This document shows positions 1 to 12,363 of a DNA stretch of 64,000 nucleotides, piece by piece. Below the pieces are notes generated by a model that worked only from the letters and a program-made list of their open reading frames with translations, had not been told where the DNA came from and made no database searches. The stretch lies in NCBI GenBank assembly GCA_021234155.1, contig JAJEKV010000003.1, positions 25,392,874 through 25,456,873 on the forward strand, read 5' to 3'. Position 1 is the stretch's first letter; each line of letters starts with the position of its first letter. Both the position numbers and the translations under genes were made by a program. Source of the stretch: Isoetes taiwanensis (lineage: Eukaryota; Streptophyta; Lycopodiopsida; Isoetales; Isoetaceae).

Positions 1-1740
1 ACCTCACGATCCTTCGTCCATCTTCAAGCGGGATTTTGCGCTGCCCTCAAATGCATTTTGCTAAGCTCGTAAATCGGCAGCGTCCCATTTTTCACTGCAA
101 TCCAAATGCCAGGGTCAGTGCCTTTGGCCTTCAGACCTGTCTCCTCATGGAGTGTCGGTACATTTCTTGAGCGCCCGCGCACTTGAAGACATGGTGCGGC
201 TCTCGTTTTCTTATTGATGCTGATCCCGCCCTTTGGCCAAAAACACACCTCAAGCTCTTCAATCACGCCAAGATCTCATCGGCCCGGTACCATAATGGGG
301 CCCGTCCTCACTCCCGTGAGGATCACTTTCAGATTGATGGCTTCCCGCCCTCCGAAACGCTTCCTCCTTTTCTTCACTCTGAGTGTCGTTTGGTGGGGGG
401 GAGTGTTAGTCCTGTGCCTCCTGGTACAGGACTATTCATGCATACGTCAGACCAGGTCAAGCTCAAAGATCCTCAGTCAACCACGGGTCAGACATCCAAG
501 CCTCCACAGAAGACTAAGCGGCAAAGAAGGCCACTTGATCAAAGCCTTTGGGCTGTCAACAAAGAGGCGCCTTCGGACAAGTGACGGACCCCCGTCGCAG
601 CCCGTCGGCGTCAGCGTGATTCCAGGCACTTCAAGAGGCACCGCCAACATTCCTGCAAATCAGGCCTCCTTCCAGCATGGAATAAATTACTACTCCCATA
701 TTTTAGTGTAGCCAAAATAGGTTTAGCTAAACTATCCTTAAATTGGGACTAGAAGTTTCTAATACTTGGCTAAACTAAATGGTTTTTCTCCATCACGGTT
801 TCTTGGTTTTGGCTGAACTTTCACAAAATGGAATGGCAAATATTAGCCATCACGCTATAGTAATTTAAAAAAACCCAAGCATTTTGGCAAAGACATTGAA
901 TTTATTGTAAATACATAAATCAAGACACAAACAATACATGAACATGTTCAAAAACCTAAAAAACTAAGGGGAACTACATTGTTCCTTTTCCTCTGATGCT
1001 TCAACTTTGTACTTGGAACAAGAAAGAAAGTGGAAAAAAAGGAAAAATATAAATCCTATTTGAAATTTCTTAAAGTTAGTATATACATTGGTGTTGAATT
1101 TTAGGCTAATCTATCCATTTTTCCAAGACCTCTCTATCTTAGGTTTAGCTAATCGATGTCCTGATGGATATGTCTGGAGGTAAAGGTTTGGCTATTCAAC
1201 CTAAAAACTCACTTGGGCGGCAGAAAAATTGGGCTAAAATTTCCTTTTTTTTTGGGCATTTTTTCCATTCACTTTAGCCGTTTTTCTTGGCAAAACTGCT
1301 ACAAAATAGCCATTTGGCTAACCTTAGCCATTATTTTATTCCATGCCTTCCAGGAGTCGGCACCGAGATCAGTCAGAGTGTCTATATTGGGCCCAAGGCC
1401 ATTGTACTATATATATGAGTAGAGTTAGCTCATAAGTTTTTAGACGAGTTTTGAGTCTTGTCTCCTTTCAGTTTTCTCTCTATTGTGAGAGCTCATGTAT
1501 TTTCATCATTGATATCAAGGAAGCTTATCATCTTTCTTTCATTTGTTCTGTTCTCTTCTTTTCCTTCACTTTCAGCAAATCCCGCGTGACATAGTCCCCC
1601 GGACTCTCCTGTTAGATCCACGGGTCCTCACAGAGGGCTGTCTTCCAGGAGTTCCCGAACCCAGACCCCAAACACTCCCACTAGAACTATGCTCGTCCTC
1701 GAGCATCCAAGGCTATACTATATCACTATGATTACCAAGT
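1..1740. other. No gene recognised; probable old repeat DNA
   Basis: I recognise no gene here. The first ~700 bases are GC-richer and open in several frames on both strands, but none of the translations resembles a known family. From ~710 the sequence becomes AT-rich. A stretch around 1,390-1,570 (TATATATGAGTAG followed by pyrimidine-rich sequence) has the look of the R/U5 end of an LTR, but no partner copy or primer site supports that. Confidence 0.4.
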
Positions 1741-1741
1741 C

Positions 1742-2400
1742 TTTGCAAATTACCCATGCATATAGGCACCCATGGAGACTCGAACTCGAGACCTGCTCTG
1801 ATACCAACTGTAACGTTCCTAACCGACATGCCCTTAACCAACTGGGCAAAACCGTCTAGACGTTTATGAGTAGTCGCTTCTACCCATTTATGCCGGTGTC
1901 TCGGGAACGCCCCACAGGCACATTCAAGGTTCGAATACTCGAGCGGTCTACCATGGGCCCGTTACAATGGCTCCCATTTAGAAGCATCAACAAAGCTTGT
2001 TCTGCCATATCTCTTCAATCCATCTGCCCGTCTCGATTCGAAGACGGTGTGCACCTATGCAGATCGAGGCAGTGAGTCTGCTCCTTTTCATAGGCAGATG
2101 GGCATGCAGATAGCATTGGGGCCCCGTTCCAATGTGGAATTTATGTGGCACTGGTAATGTGTTGTCTTGACCTGTTCAAGAGCGCTGGCATCCCAGAGCT
2201 AATACTGAGGAAGGAAGTGTCAAGGTATTGTCCCAAGCTGTGGCGATCTGCCTCCATTTGTACTTGTATACACATGTGCTCCTGTATATTCCATCTGGCG
2301 AGCCACAGAGCTCATTTTTCCTTCCAACACGCCTTGAGGCATTGTGACCCCATTGCCACGGTATAAACCAGGCTAGGGAGACGGGCATCGTCCATATTGA
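1742..2400 (-). mobile_element. LTR retrotransposon remnant: LTR end plus primer-binding site
   Basis: Read on the reverse strand, the sequence ends in CGTTACA at 1809, then a two-base spacer, then TGGTATCAGAGC (1795-1806). That is the standard plant primer-binding site complementary to initiator-Met tRNA, followed by the usual internal leader (GGTCTCGAGTTCGAGTC). The LTR therefore runs from 1809 toward higher coordinates; its far boundary is unclear and ~2,400 is a guess. Related pieces lie at 3,895-4,020 (same strand, matching 2,262-2,385) and at 5,010-5,110 (opposite strand, matching ~1,812-1,915). No gag or pol is recognisable next to it. Confidence 0.6.
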
Positions 2401-3227
2401 CCAGCTTCTGAAAGTAGAGAGAGGCTAAGGCCATCTTATCTTCATATTGTGCCAACACCATACCCTAGCTTACAGATAGATATTACCTACAAGAGAGTTT
2501 AGATACTGAGTCTCGGGGCCTTTCTTAAGATAAGAATACCTACTGACTAGTTGGCACGGTATATGCTATAAGCCTAACCAGGCCCTGTGAAAATAGGATC
2601 AACCATGAATGTCGGAGGCTGGATCTGGATCTTCAGGACCATGGCATCCGTAGTCCCCTAATACTACCTCCAATAATCCTTGGTTTGCCAAGGTGTACAC
2701 CTCGAGGACCCAACTAAGCATAGGATCTATGTATCCATTGGGGAACAAATGTTCAAACTCGCAATAGAACCTTGCTGGACACGACCCACAGCAAGAATGG
2801 TAAAATAGTTCGTCAGGGGGCCTGAGACTCCCCTATTCTTAGCTTATGCAGCATTCTTAAATTAGGGGGAATGCATGTCAGTGCTAGTTTGAGCTAGACC
2901 CTCGTTTGCACTGCTACTCAGCATATAGAAATCCCCCAACTGGTCCATAAAGATCACATGTGGGCTCGATTTTAAGAGCCGAAATAAGTTTAAGGCCCTC
3001 AAGCACCCCCCTCCCCCTCTGGCGAACTCGTATAGAGAGGAGATATTTCATATTCCAAAACCTTAGGCGAACCTGTATTCCTTGTTTCAAAGTCGTAGGC
3101 ATCCCCAGTCATAAAAGAGGCACCCAGAGGCCCCAACATACGATCTGGACCATACGATGCATGAATCCGACAACTGAGATAGTCCAGGGTGCACCTTGTT
3201 CAGAATATATAGCACAATAACAGGCAA
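2400..3227. other. Gene-free repeat-like sequence
   Basis: No convincing reading frame, RNA gene or terminal repeat was seen. By position it may be the remaining body of the LTR that ends at 1,809, or the space between two LTR fragments. Confidence 0.35.
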
Positions 3228-3330
3228 TTTACAAACGAGGAACGCTATGTACGGTCTAGATTGAAAAATAACTTACGAATATGCCCATCCAACAGATCTT
3301 GGTGCCTGGAGTCACTCCCGTATGATTACA
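3228..3330. repeat. Terminal fragment of the MITE family seen at 19,776-20,042
   Basis: This stretch matches 19,945-20,042 with scattered differences: both contain ACAAACGAGGAAC, GTACGGT, TATGCC(C/T)ATCCAACAG and end in GGAGTCAC(C/T)CCCGT. The second copy is the right end of a 267-bp element with inverted ends, so this one is probably the right end of a related element whose left end is lost. Nothing here codes for protein. Confidence 0.45.
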
Positions 3331-3894
3331 TTGTTCTGATTAGAATCACAATGGTCTTGTCTTATTAAATTTTCTACTTGCTACCGATTGTTGAATCAAA
3401 GAGAAAAAAAATCTAGTAACAGGTGGGTTTGTGGCGTTTGCAATGAGAAGCTTTTTTGGCTTAACTCATGCTCTATGTTCAAACATGCAACACCTTTATT
3501 GTTCTCTTCTTCCCAATGTGCTCCAAATATTTATTGTGCTACATATTTATCTTCTCTCCTAAACCTTCCATCTCCCCTTCACAATTTACCTATCCGCCCT
3601 TTCCATCCTTTGCCCCAAGCCTGCCCTACTGCTAATTAATGATCTATTGATTATTTGTGATAAAGATAGCAATAGCTTGACTAATTAGAACTTTTAAGTA
3701 ATTATATCTAAGTATCTAAGTTAATTAACTAATCCATTATAGAATTGCCACTTAGGCCAAATCTATTGACCAAGTGGAATCTTCCATTAGTTGGTCTCCG
3801 TGGACGATAAAATCATATTCTATTCTATTATAAAATGTCTCAATTTAGGATAGCCTAGTCTGAAATTGATTCGAGGATATTGATCTTCTTCAGT

Positions 3895-4020
3895 TTTCAC
3901 TTATATGCACCTGTGCTCTTGTACATTCCACCGGGAGAACCATTGAGCTCGCCTCTCCTTCCAGCAGGCCTTGAGGCATTGCAGACCCATGGTCGCGGTG
4001 TAAACAAGGTTGGAGAGGCG
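3895..4020 (-). repeat. Second copy of LTR-internal segment
   Basis: This copy is similar to 2,262-2,385 in the same orientation, with shared blocks such as GCCTTGAGGCATTG and a CTCTTGTACATTCCA-like block. It is probably a diverged fragment of the same LTR family as 1,809-2,400. Open frames on the reverse strand here are not credible genes. Confidence 0.45.
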
Positions 4021-4984
4021 TTCATTGCCCTCCAAAAAAAAGGGGCCAAAAGAATAGAATTTAACCTGAAATAGAAGGTTTTCCATCCAAGTCCGCATGC
4101 CATGATATGCCCAAACACGGGACTCCACTTCCAAAAACCCCCCAGCCCATCCACCCGTAATACTCACCGTACAAATTTGACCTAAATTTCACCCCCAAAT
4201 ACTCAATGTTTTTTTTTTTAAAGACCAGGTTTGCAAACCAGGTGCTTTTATCCTTGAGGCCATGATAAACTTTGCACAATTATTTATGTATTGGTGGAGG
4301 GTTGGGCATATGACTTTTGATAAGTATTGTATTTCTGGTCGTAGAAATACCAAACTTGAGGTGCTTACTGCTATTTTTTGAGCTGCTTAAAAGCATGAAT
4401 TATTTTGAGTTGTTTTACAGGGATTGTTGAAGAAGGGAATTTGATCCGGCCAGAAGTAAAAAGCTGACTAGTTTCAACATGATCTTCCAAGCATTCGAGT
4501 CTTCTAGACATGTTACTATTGCCCACTTTCAGGTTGCATTGGAATGATGGATCACAGAAGTAAGTCTTTCCATTCGTAGGTCTTGCTAATAAGTTTAATG
4601 CTATGTTTTTTGCTTCCGGTGGTCAGAAATCATGCAGGTGAAGTTGCTGGCCTAATTGCAGGCTTGGATTTCCTTGCTGTTAGTCGAAAGCTCTGCCTTC
4701 TGATTCTTTCTTCTAAAGATAGTTTGGTCTAAAAATCTCTTATGGGGGCTAAAAACCTCTGTTGTAACATTTGATGTCTCGTTCTTGAATGTTTCGAATT
4801 TTGGTGAGAGTATTACAACTTAAAGATCTGACCCCTTCGTCCCATGCTCTGTTTTTTATAGTGGCTTATATAGTAGTTGTGAGGTCATTCTGGGACCATC
4901 TGGGCTTTCAAAACTGCCTCAATTTATCCATTAGCCCAAAATCGATCAGAATGTGAGCTAGGCCAAATCTATTGTAATGAATCC

Positions 4985-5120
4985 ATGAGAGACCGCTCAA
5001 ATGGATCTTGGTGTCACGTTCCTGAGACATTGCGGCATAACTCGGTAGAAGCAACTACTTATAAACGTCTAGATGGTTTTGTCCAGTTAGTTAAGGGCAT
5101 GTCGGTAGATCGACTGAGTA
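4985..5120 (+). repeat. Inverted copy of the 1.8-kb LTR end
   Basis: This matches the reverse complement of ~1,812-1,915: GTTCC(C/T)GAGACA, GGTAGAAGC, ATAAACGTCTAGA, GGTTTTG(C/T)CCAGTT and TTAAGGGCATGTCGGT are in the same order. It is the same LTR family in the opposite orientation, and the terminal CGTTACA and primer site are missing. From here to 5,815 nothing else was recognised apart from a run of nine or more G at ~5,678. Confidence 0.5.
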
Positions 5121-5814
5121 GGACAACATATAAATACTTGGGCAACAAACTTAAGATCATGAACACCACGTTAACACTCTTCTATCCTAAATTAAACTTC
5201 TACATATAGCGTTCTCATCATCATACCATAACTAAGGTGTGATAATATATACCCAGGTTTCGATCATGAATTTATTCTAAACTGCAGTAGCTGCTTGAAG
5301 GTCTTACTACCAGCTGCTTACTGCCATCAAGTCCATCATTTTTAATATACATCCACAATGGCTCAAATAATCTTCCAAGTTGTTATGATTTAAATGTTTC
5401 ACATAATTCTCTACTGACCTACTTCTTGATTAGATTGGTTTGTTTTAGAAATCTCTTATAACTTTGACAAACATGGGAATGTCTTATAAATCCTCCAAAT
5501 AAGGTGATCGTAAAGAAATTGTGACATTCCCTTCTATGTCAACAGTATTACCCCTTAACCTAGGCGCATAACTTAAGCGCTTAAAATACTGTCGAAAGCT
5601 CCGATCCCAAAAAAAAGCTTCAGAAAACAGGCAAGAGAACACAAGGTACATGTCGTATCCGAGCAGGTTGGATTTGGGGGGGGGGGCTGCTAGGTCATCG
5701 GAATTGGTACAGGTCTTCCGAAACTGGTGGCCTAATTTTTCACAGGCCATAGGCCGAATTGTTCACTGGCCATAGCCGCCCAATAGCAGCCTCATCCGGA
5801 TCCCTTGCAGCAAG

Positions 5815-6066
5815 ATGACAAACAGAACAAAGATTAAAAAACCACAGTTGGCAGAAGAGGATTCCCAGGTTGATACTGTGGGAACCTCAGATGACACAGA
5901 CCTGTTGCAATTACTTCTACAAATATCAAGTGATCTGAAAATAATGGCAATGGAGATGAAAGCTTCAAGGAAAGAGCAAAAGACAATGGCAGCAGATTTG
6001 AAGGCATCAAGAGAGGAGGTGAGAGCTCTTACAGCAGACTTGAAAGCATCCAGAGAAGATAGATAG
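5815..6066 (+). pseudogene. Probable LINE ORF1, N-terminal coiled-coil half
   Basis: The frame of 83 codons is rich in Lys, Glu and Leu. Residues ~35-80 carry three imperfect repeats of an LKASR-E unit (MKASRKEQK, LKASREEVR, LKASRED), which predicts a coiled coil. The frame ends in a GATA microsatellite where a hAT terminus begins four bases further on. A same-strand ORF1 continuation with more coiled coil and an RNA-binding domain sits at 40,358, just beyond the other hAT terminus, so I infer the two pieces were once one ORF1. On its own the similarity is too low-complexity to be certain. Confidence 0.45.
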
Positions 6067-6069
6067 ATA
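6062..6069. repeat. 8-bp target-site duplication, left
   Basis: GATAGATA lies immediately outside the left CAGGG terminus and matches 40318-40325 exactly. It lies within a short GATA repeat. Confidence 0.5.
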
Positions 6070-6099
6070 CAGGGTTTCCCTTAAGGGGCGAATTTTCGC

Positions 6100-9000
6100 A
6101 AAAATGTTATTTGTATGGATTTAATAATTTTTAATGCTAAGGGGTAGTAGGTTACCTCATTTATTATTATCTCTAATATATAATTGTAATATGGAGGATT
6201 AGGGGGCAGCTTAGGGCACGTGAAATTGTTATTTTTTGTTGCTTAGAGTTGAACAGGTGTCAAAGTTCTAAAATACTAAGTGAGGGAGTGAACGTTTCAA
6301 AACTTGACAGGTGGGAGAAATGGCATTCTTTAGAAACTTCTAGAAGGATGGGGTTTGAAGTCTGGCGGAGGTTCCGGAAAGAGCTAAGGCTGTTCCCGAA
6401 GGAACTGAGGCCGTTGTCCGAGAAGCTTCTGGAAGGGCCAGCATAGTATAAAAGAAGGAGGGCGGAGAAATCTGACGGGATAGGAAGATTGTCAACGGAG
6501 CAGATGTGGTTGGTTTGGCGCGGAGGTTGGGTTGGAGAAGTCTGTCGGATTTGAGCGGGGAGTAACTGATGGACATCAGGTAATTGTGTGTGTTTTGAGA
6601 AAGCCCGTGCTTTCGGAATTACATCTTGGATGATCGGTTAATTTTATCCGCTTTCGAGCATCCAGAAGTCTCCGGTTAATTTTATCCGCTTTCGAGCATC
6701 CAGAAGTCTCCGGATGGAGCTGCGAATATTTTAGGATTTGGTTTCTTTCTTTAGGGCTTCAAGATTCTCCAAGGCGGCGTTAGCGGATTTCAGAATCTCG
6801 GGGGCGCATAACGCCCGCTATGTTATGCAAGCAGTTGATTAGGTCGAGGAGGCACGGAGGCTTTTCATAAAGCGAACCTTCAGGGCAATGGCCAGATTAG
6901 ATATCCTTAGATATGAGCTTGGATTTGTGTATTTGGCTGTAGTTTAGAAGGGGAGAGGCCTGGAAGTCGTTGTTTGTGCTCTCAAAGCATGGCTTGGGAG
7001 CAAGGACCTTCTCAGCTCAAGGTAAGCAGAATCTCTGACCAAGATTTCAGGCTTTATTTTAGACTTTTCTGCATTCCTTACTGTTGGTTAAAAGCCCCTC
7101 ATTCAAAATGGACATCCTCCTCTTCATCAAACCATGATCTTGCTTTCTGTGGCAAAAACATTGGTCGGAGGTTTGTGGTGGACAGGGAATTCCGTGATGA
7201 AAACAATGGCCACACATAAGGTTTATGGCTACAATTTGAGAAAGCATTTCATAAAGAGCTCCGATTTGTTGCAACCCTTTATTGTTTATCGCTTACAACT
7301 GCAATGTTTTCTTTCTGCATACAAGCAACATTCAAGTTCTGTATGCATATCAGATAAACCTACTAGCATATCCTGTTTTGGATGATATTGGGTGGAGTTG
7401 CCAAGCCAGGTAAATTTTTCTCTGGCTTATTATTATCAGAATAAATCTTAGCTCTCCATTTTAACCCAGGGAAAGTTCTGTTGTACGCGGCAAAGCTCAT
7501 TCTAAATATGAGAACTTGCAATAAGTTAAGAGAGCCAGACATCATATTATTATAAGTGGTCTCAACATTTGGCAGGCGTTAAACATCTTTTCAGAGAAAC
7601 CCCAGCGGATTCCAGAGACAGAGGAATTGTAGAGGAGTCGAGTTGTGGCTTGCACCGTAGTTTTGACCGAATGTTGATGATTTTGTAGGGTCTGTACCTA
7701 TTAGTTCTAAGATTTGCAATCCTTGTGTGGGTTGCTGGCGTCTTGGGTTGCTGGTCTTCGATTTTGTTTGTTACGACCATAAAATAATTTAATGTTTTGT
7801 TTGGTTTGATGTGAATCCATTGCTTTCCTGTTCGAAGATACAGTTATGCATGTGCTCAAGCGTTTGGTCTGGACCCATTATTTTCCTGTTCAAAGATCTT
7901 CCACTAAGCAAAACAAGACAAAGAATGCAATAACCAGCTCTATCCCAAAATACATAGACCAGTGAATAAATATAGACAATTAAAAACATGATTATCAAGA
8001 ACACAGAGATAAGCGCAAGAAAAGAGTTTGGCACCCACTGATAAATCGAACAGAAAAGTATTTGTCAATCCGAACCTTGCCATCAATTGGCTTTTTTTTT
8101 CCGTTTTTTTTTTTTTGCCTTAAGTGAATCCAGATATCTTGCTGGCCAATTCTATTCAGAGCCAACATCTAAGATCTGTAGATTTTCATAAAAGGAAAAG
8201 CAAACCAATGGCAGACTTGAGCTTTAAATATATTTGTTTTTCTAAGCAACTTGACGCCACATCCAAAGAGGAGCAACTTTACGCCACATCATTTAAAACA
8301 ACTTGACGGTGGCTGAGAAAAGATCAACACGATTCACTGTCTCTTCATCCCAGTTTCAGGGGAGAGCTTTAAAAATTTATTCTAAATCTGTGTACTCTGA
8401 CATGTCTGTCTGTCCAAATGGCATATGGTTTGTGCTGAGTAGATAGCAGCCCGCCATCTAAATGTGAACATTATAAAACATATCCTTACAACTGGCATGT
8501 GTCACACAAAATGGATGCAATGACAGCCGTCCTCAGATCAAACAAATGCCCCTTATGATATAATTGACATCTTCGATGAGTTTCATGCCAGGCAACGCAC
8601 AGGTCAGGACATTTGTGTTGCTCATTCCATACACACTCGGCATATAGGACACAATAATATCGAAAAGTTAAAGCTGTTTATTGGTGATATGGCTAATCAA
8701 CACTTTATTAAAGGCACCTAGATGATACATCTTGAAGATCAAACTCCATCTTTGAGGTGGTAGAGCTTGGATATTATTGGGGCATGCTTTTTTTAGCAGT
8801 CGTGATTGTGCTTTGAGGAAGTGTTTATGTATATTCTCGGAAGTATCCTATATATTCTCCACTTTCTCCATGATAACAGCTAGTGGCCAAGATGCCCTCT
8901 CATAGAACCAGTTAACTATCCCATCTAAATTTTAATTATTCTGGACTAACCATGTAGCATCCATATCCAAGAGTTTGGAAGTCAAGAGTTAAGGTTTAGA

Positions 9001-9900
9001 AGCCAGCAGGCCAACATTTATTGATACTTCTACGGCGCATAACAGAACAACAGTACAGAAAAACACACATTAGGAGATGTACACATTAGGAGATGAAAAC
9101 AAAGGTGATGATTTGAACAATTATATATGGTAACATTATACAAGAGCAAGAATGTAGAACCGAGACAAAACATTGCAGTTTAAGAAATCAATCCCATCGA
9201 TTGGTCAACAGAATGCAAGACTTTACTAGACAAAATAGCAAATTTTGAAATCCTCCTAGATCTCTCATAAACATGTACCCCATTCCAATTTCCTTTAATA
9301 CTACAATAATTTTATATTCCGCTTCCATTCATTTAAATTTGTTGATTTCTGAGATATTATCATGACTGCGGCGGCGAATGCCAATATTATTATTATCATC
9401 CTTCTATATTATCCTTCTATATATATTATTATTAAAAAAAAATCCGATTCCAAAAAGGCCATTTTGGAATTAGCTCCGGCTATTGCTAAGAGCAAAATTC
9501 AACTCGGAGAAACTTTTAGATCGCCGTGCCCTTCGCCGGTGAACGTGCCTCCCCCTTTCTATGTTCACTCCGCCCCACTCTCCCCAGAGCAAAAATACGG
9601 CGCCCCAAAGCCAGTCCGATATTTCCCAGCCGGCCTCTAAGCCTCTAAACCAGGTACTCTTTTTCTTTTTTCGTCTTTTGTTGAATTCGATTTGAAGCTT
9701 GAATTTAATGTTTTGTTTAACGTTGGCCCGAAACCCTTTGTGTGATCAATTTTTTCCCTGGGATTCAAGATTCAATTTGGGTCTACTGGACCAAGAATAC
9801 ATGTTTGTAAGCATCAGAATTAAGACTGACCAATTTTTAGAAATGCATCTAAAGCTGTGTAACTGAAACTAGACGGAATTTGAAAGGATGTAGTTTAGTT
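6100..9900. other. No gene recognised
   Basis: The stretch is AT-rich with many short frames on both strands and none resembles a known protein. A perfect 38-bp tandem duplication lies at ~6,636-6,711. Around 9,400-9,660 a TATA-like AT tract is followed by a proline- and serine-rich open frame and a splice-donor-like CCAGGTACT. This could be the promoter and 5' leader of a lost gene but is not identifiable. Confidence 0.35.
6636..6711. repeat. 38-bp tandem duplication
   Basis: Two adjacent identical copies begin GTTAATTTTATCCGC and end in CAGAAGTCTCCG. The identity indicates a recent local duplication or an assembly duplication. Confidence 0.7.
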
Positions 9901-9911
9901 TTCGGCCTTTG

Positions 9912-10076
9912 ATGGAAGGAATTGATAAATTGCAAGTTGAAGAGCCTCTGCATGATTCTAAGGTAGAGAACGGCTTAGCAAATTTGCGGAATTTGCAGAT
10001 CTTAGGGAACAATTTGTTGAGCGCTGGACAGACTCTGCTTGAAACGGCCTTGCTTACCAATTTCATTGGAGTTTAA
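9912..10076 (+). pseudogene. Short ORF with a leucine-rich-repeat-like stretch
   Basis: This 54-codon ATG frame contains GLANLRNLQILGNNLL near its middle, which matches the LxxLxxLxxLxxN spacing of a plant leucine-rich repeat. It lies ~250 bases downstream of a possible promoter and leader region and ends in TAA. It could be a relic of an LRR protein gene, or a chance frame. No other LRR unit is seen nearby. Confidence 0.2.
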
Positions 10077-11468
10077 ACGATAAAAGCCTAATGTAGGCTA
10101 GCAGGCTTGATTTTGGGCTGAGGCTTCAGTTAGCTTCAGCGAAATACAGACAACAAAATTCGAGCCTGAAAACAGACTGATTCGTTGAATCTAGCTATGA
10201 AAGGGAGATTGAATCCCTGACTTTGCATTTGATTCAGGTTTTCTTTTGCGCATTTTCATCACAGATTCATAGCAGTGGATGCATGACGAGCTATGGTGCA
10301 ATGCTACGGCCATGTTGTTTGGATGATTCAAAACCTTGGCCCTGCATGCTGTTGACAGCCCATACATCAAAATGACGCTGCTTGCTCCCCAAACTGCCAC
10401 AAAAAATTGAGATACTCTTCAACATGGAAGACCCACTGTCACAAAGAAATTTGCAGCCCACTGTGACGGAAATTTGAGTAAGGAAAAATTAGAGACAGAT
10501 TGACTGTTTAAAAGTTGAGGCAAATTTGCCCATGAGAGAAGAGATGCCCCTTTCTACATTTTCAAAGGGATTCCAGGATTCAGGGGAATGCTTATACAAA
10601 GGAAAGAGCTGTTTTACTTCGAGGGTAGGACTTCCCTTCTTTGCAGGCCACAGTGCCTTTGCCTGTGACACCTTCCCAACAGCGCCTCAGAGATTTGAAT
10701 CAAAGGCAGCGGGACAGTATCTGCGATATCCCTAACATTTTGCTCAAATAAAATATCAGAAGATCATCAAAACCTGAGTAGGGACGCCTCTGCATCCTGC
10801 GGTAATTCCAAATGCATTTCCTTAGTAGCAAGTTGTTAGAATTTGTGCCCGGGATTTGAACCCAGAAGTAAACCACTACACTGCCCTGCTCCTACTAATC
10901 GTTTGTGAATTGGCTTCAACAGTCTATGCTGACTCCCACTAATTCTTGAACAAACATGAATCGGCTCCTTTCCACGATTCTATGCCAGTTAAATTATCCT
11001 GAGCATTAATCTGCTACAGCTACTAACAACAGCATTTGCTGGATCGCCCACAGCAATCTGCCGGATTCTACACAGCAATCTGCCAAACCTACCCACAACA
11101 GGGTCACCAAAAATCGCCAACACCACGAATCTCCCACAGCCGAATTCTCTCAGCTAGACGCCCAACAATCTTCAGCCTCCGGCCGGTTTTTCCCAGTACG
11201 GTGTGCTACAGCCGATCCAAAGTCTGCTTGATCTGATTTTGCTGTGTCTTTACTGCGTCCGACCTCTGTTTTTCATACCTGCGTTACCCCACCGACTTCC
11301 TTTTTTTCCTATTTTCTTGCCACGTCATCTATTCAACCATTAAAACTAATATTATCTAGATAGAGCTTGAATGCTGGATGCCAATTTCCAGCACAAGTAA
11401 CAGAGTATATGGTTTCGGCATTGAGGAAAAAGCATTTATGCTAGATACCTTGCTTTCCCCTCTCCCGA
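10077..11468. other. No gene recognised apart from SINE-like piece
   Basis: Short frames occur on both strands without family resemblance. The only structured piece is the reverse-strand tRNA-like motif near 10,850. Confidence 0.35.
10836..10905 (-). repeat. tRNA-derived SINE-like head
   Basis: On the reverse strand GTAGTGGTTTAC (A-box-like) is followed by GGGTTCAAATCCC, a perfect B box with T-stem pairing. The anticodon region is missing, so it is not a tRNA gene. A short interspersed element head is the best reading. Body and tail were not delimited. Confidence 0.35.
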
Positions 11469-11579
11469 GGAGTTATGGGCCAGAAAAATGGCCTCGTGGC
11501 CATGTGGCCACGAAATTCCTCGGCCGTAGGAATTTCGTGGCCACATGGCCACGAGGCCATTTTTCTGGCCCATAACTCC
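11469..11579. repeat. Perfect 52-bp inverted repeat (hairpin)
   Basis: The left arm is 11469-11520 and the right arm 11528-11579. They are exact reverse complements over 52 bases, separated by the 7-base loop CGGCCGT. Beyond the arms the pairing continues imperfectly (CCCCTCTCCCGAG against CTCGGGG-type sequence). The arms themselves contain nested palindromes built on GTGGCCAC. A transcript would fold into a long, perfectly paired stem of the kind processed into small RNAs, or this is a young foldback or MITE. No target-site duplication was found. The open frames across it are products of the inverted repeat, not genes. Confidence 0.85.
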
Positions 11580-11739
11580 GAGGGGAGGACGTTATCGACC
11601 TTAACGTCCTTGGCCGAGGCATTTGGCAGAGACGCCATAGCCAAGCTTGGCAGCCCGGACTGCATTCCGGCAAGAAAAAAAAACCAAATGTAAGCCTCTG
11701 TTTTCATAACAGAACATGCATCAAGAACATGTGATGCAG

Positions 11740-11965
11740 GGACGAGCAGGGAGGCTGATTTAAACAGAGCAGGGGAGTCCGATTTCCACAGGGGAGGCGG
11801 ATTTAAACAGGCAGGGGAGTCGGATTTGCATCAAATGAGGTCGGATTTAAACAGGCAGGGGAGTCGGATTTGCATCATTTGCATCAAATGAGTCGGATTT
11901 GCATCAAATGAGGCGGATTTAAACAGGCAGGGGAGTCGGATTTGCATCAAACGTATCAAATGAGT
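11740..11965. repeat. Minisatellite with GGATTTAAACAGGCAGGGGAGTC units
   Basis: Imperfect interspersed units GCGGATTTAAACAGGCAGG, GGAGTCGGATTTG and CATCAAATGA(G) recur about five times in varying order. The length differences between units suggest slippage or unequal exchange. Confidence 0.7.
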
Positions 11966-12067
11966 CGGAGTTGTAACATCTTTCTTGCCAGTTCTTTAAC
12001 CCTTTTCCAGTTCCTTTTTTGTATCAGAAGCTCCAGCTGCGGTGGTTTTTTATTGCAGAGCTGTGCA

Positions 12068-12363
12068 CTGCTAGAAGCTCTGTTTTAAAGCAGAGATGCC
12101 ACACCGCATCAAACAGCAAAATCTGAAAAGATGAAGCGCAGGTCGTTCAAAAGATAGAGAGAAGCCGGCTGGAGGCCGCCTACAGATCTGGCTATGGCTT
12201 GGAGGAACAGCAAAATCTGAATGCTGCTAGAAGCTCTGTTTTAAAACAGAGATGCCACACCAGATCAAACAGCAAAATCTGAAAAAATGAAGCCCAGGTC
12301 GTTCAAAAGACAGACAGAAGCCGGCTGGAGGCCGCCTAGAGACCTGGCTATGGCTTGGAGGCC
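12068..12363. repeat. 156-bp tandem duplication
   Basis: Two diverged adjacent copies begin CTGCTAGAAGCTCTG (12068 and 12224) and end CTGGCTATGGCTTGGAGG. They share AGAAGCCGGCTGGAGG. Several substitutions separate them, so the duplication is older than the 38-bp one at 6.6 kb. Confidence 0.7.

Noticed and set aside
11378-11707. Overlapping ORFs on both strands around 11.5 kb
   Set aside because: They share the peptide GPEKWPRGHVATKF on both strands because of the perfect inverted repeat. Not independent genes.
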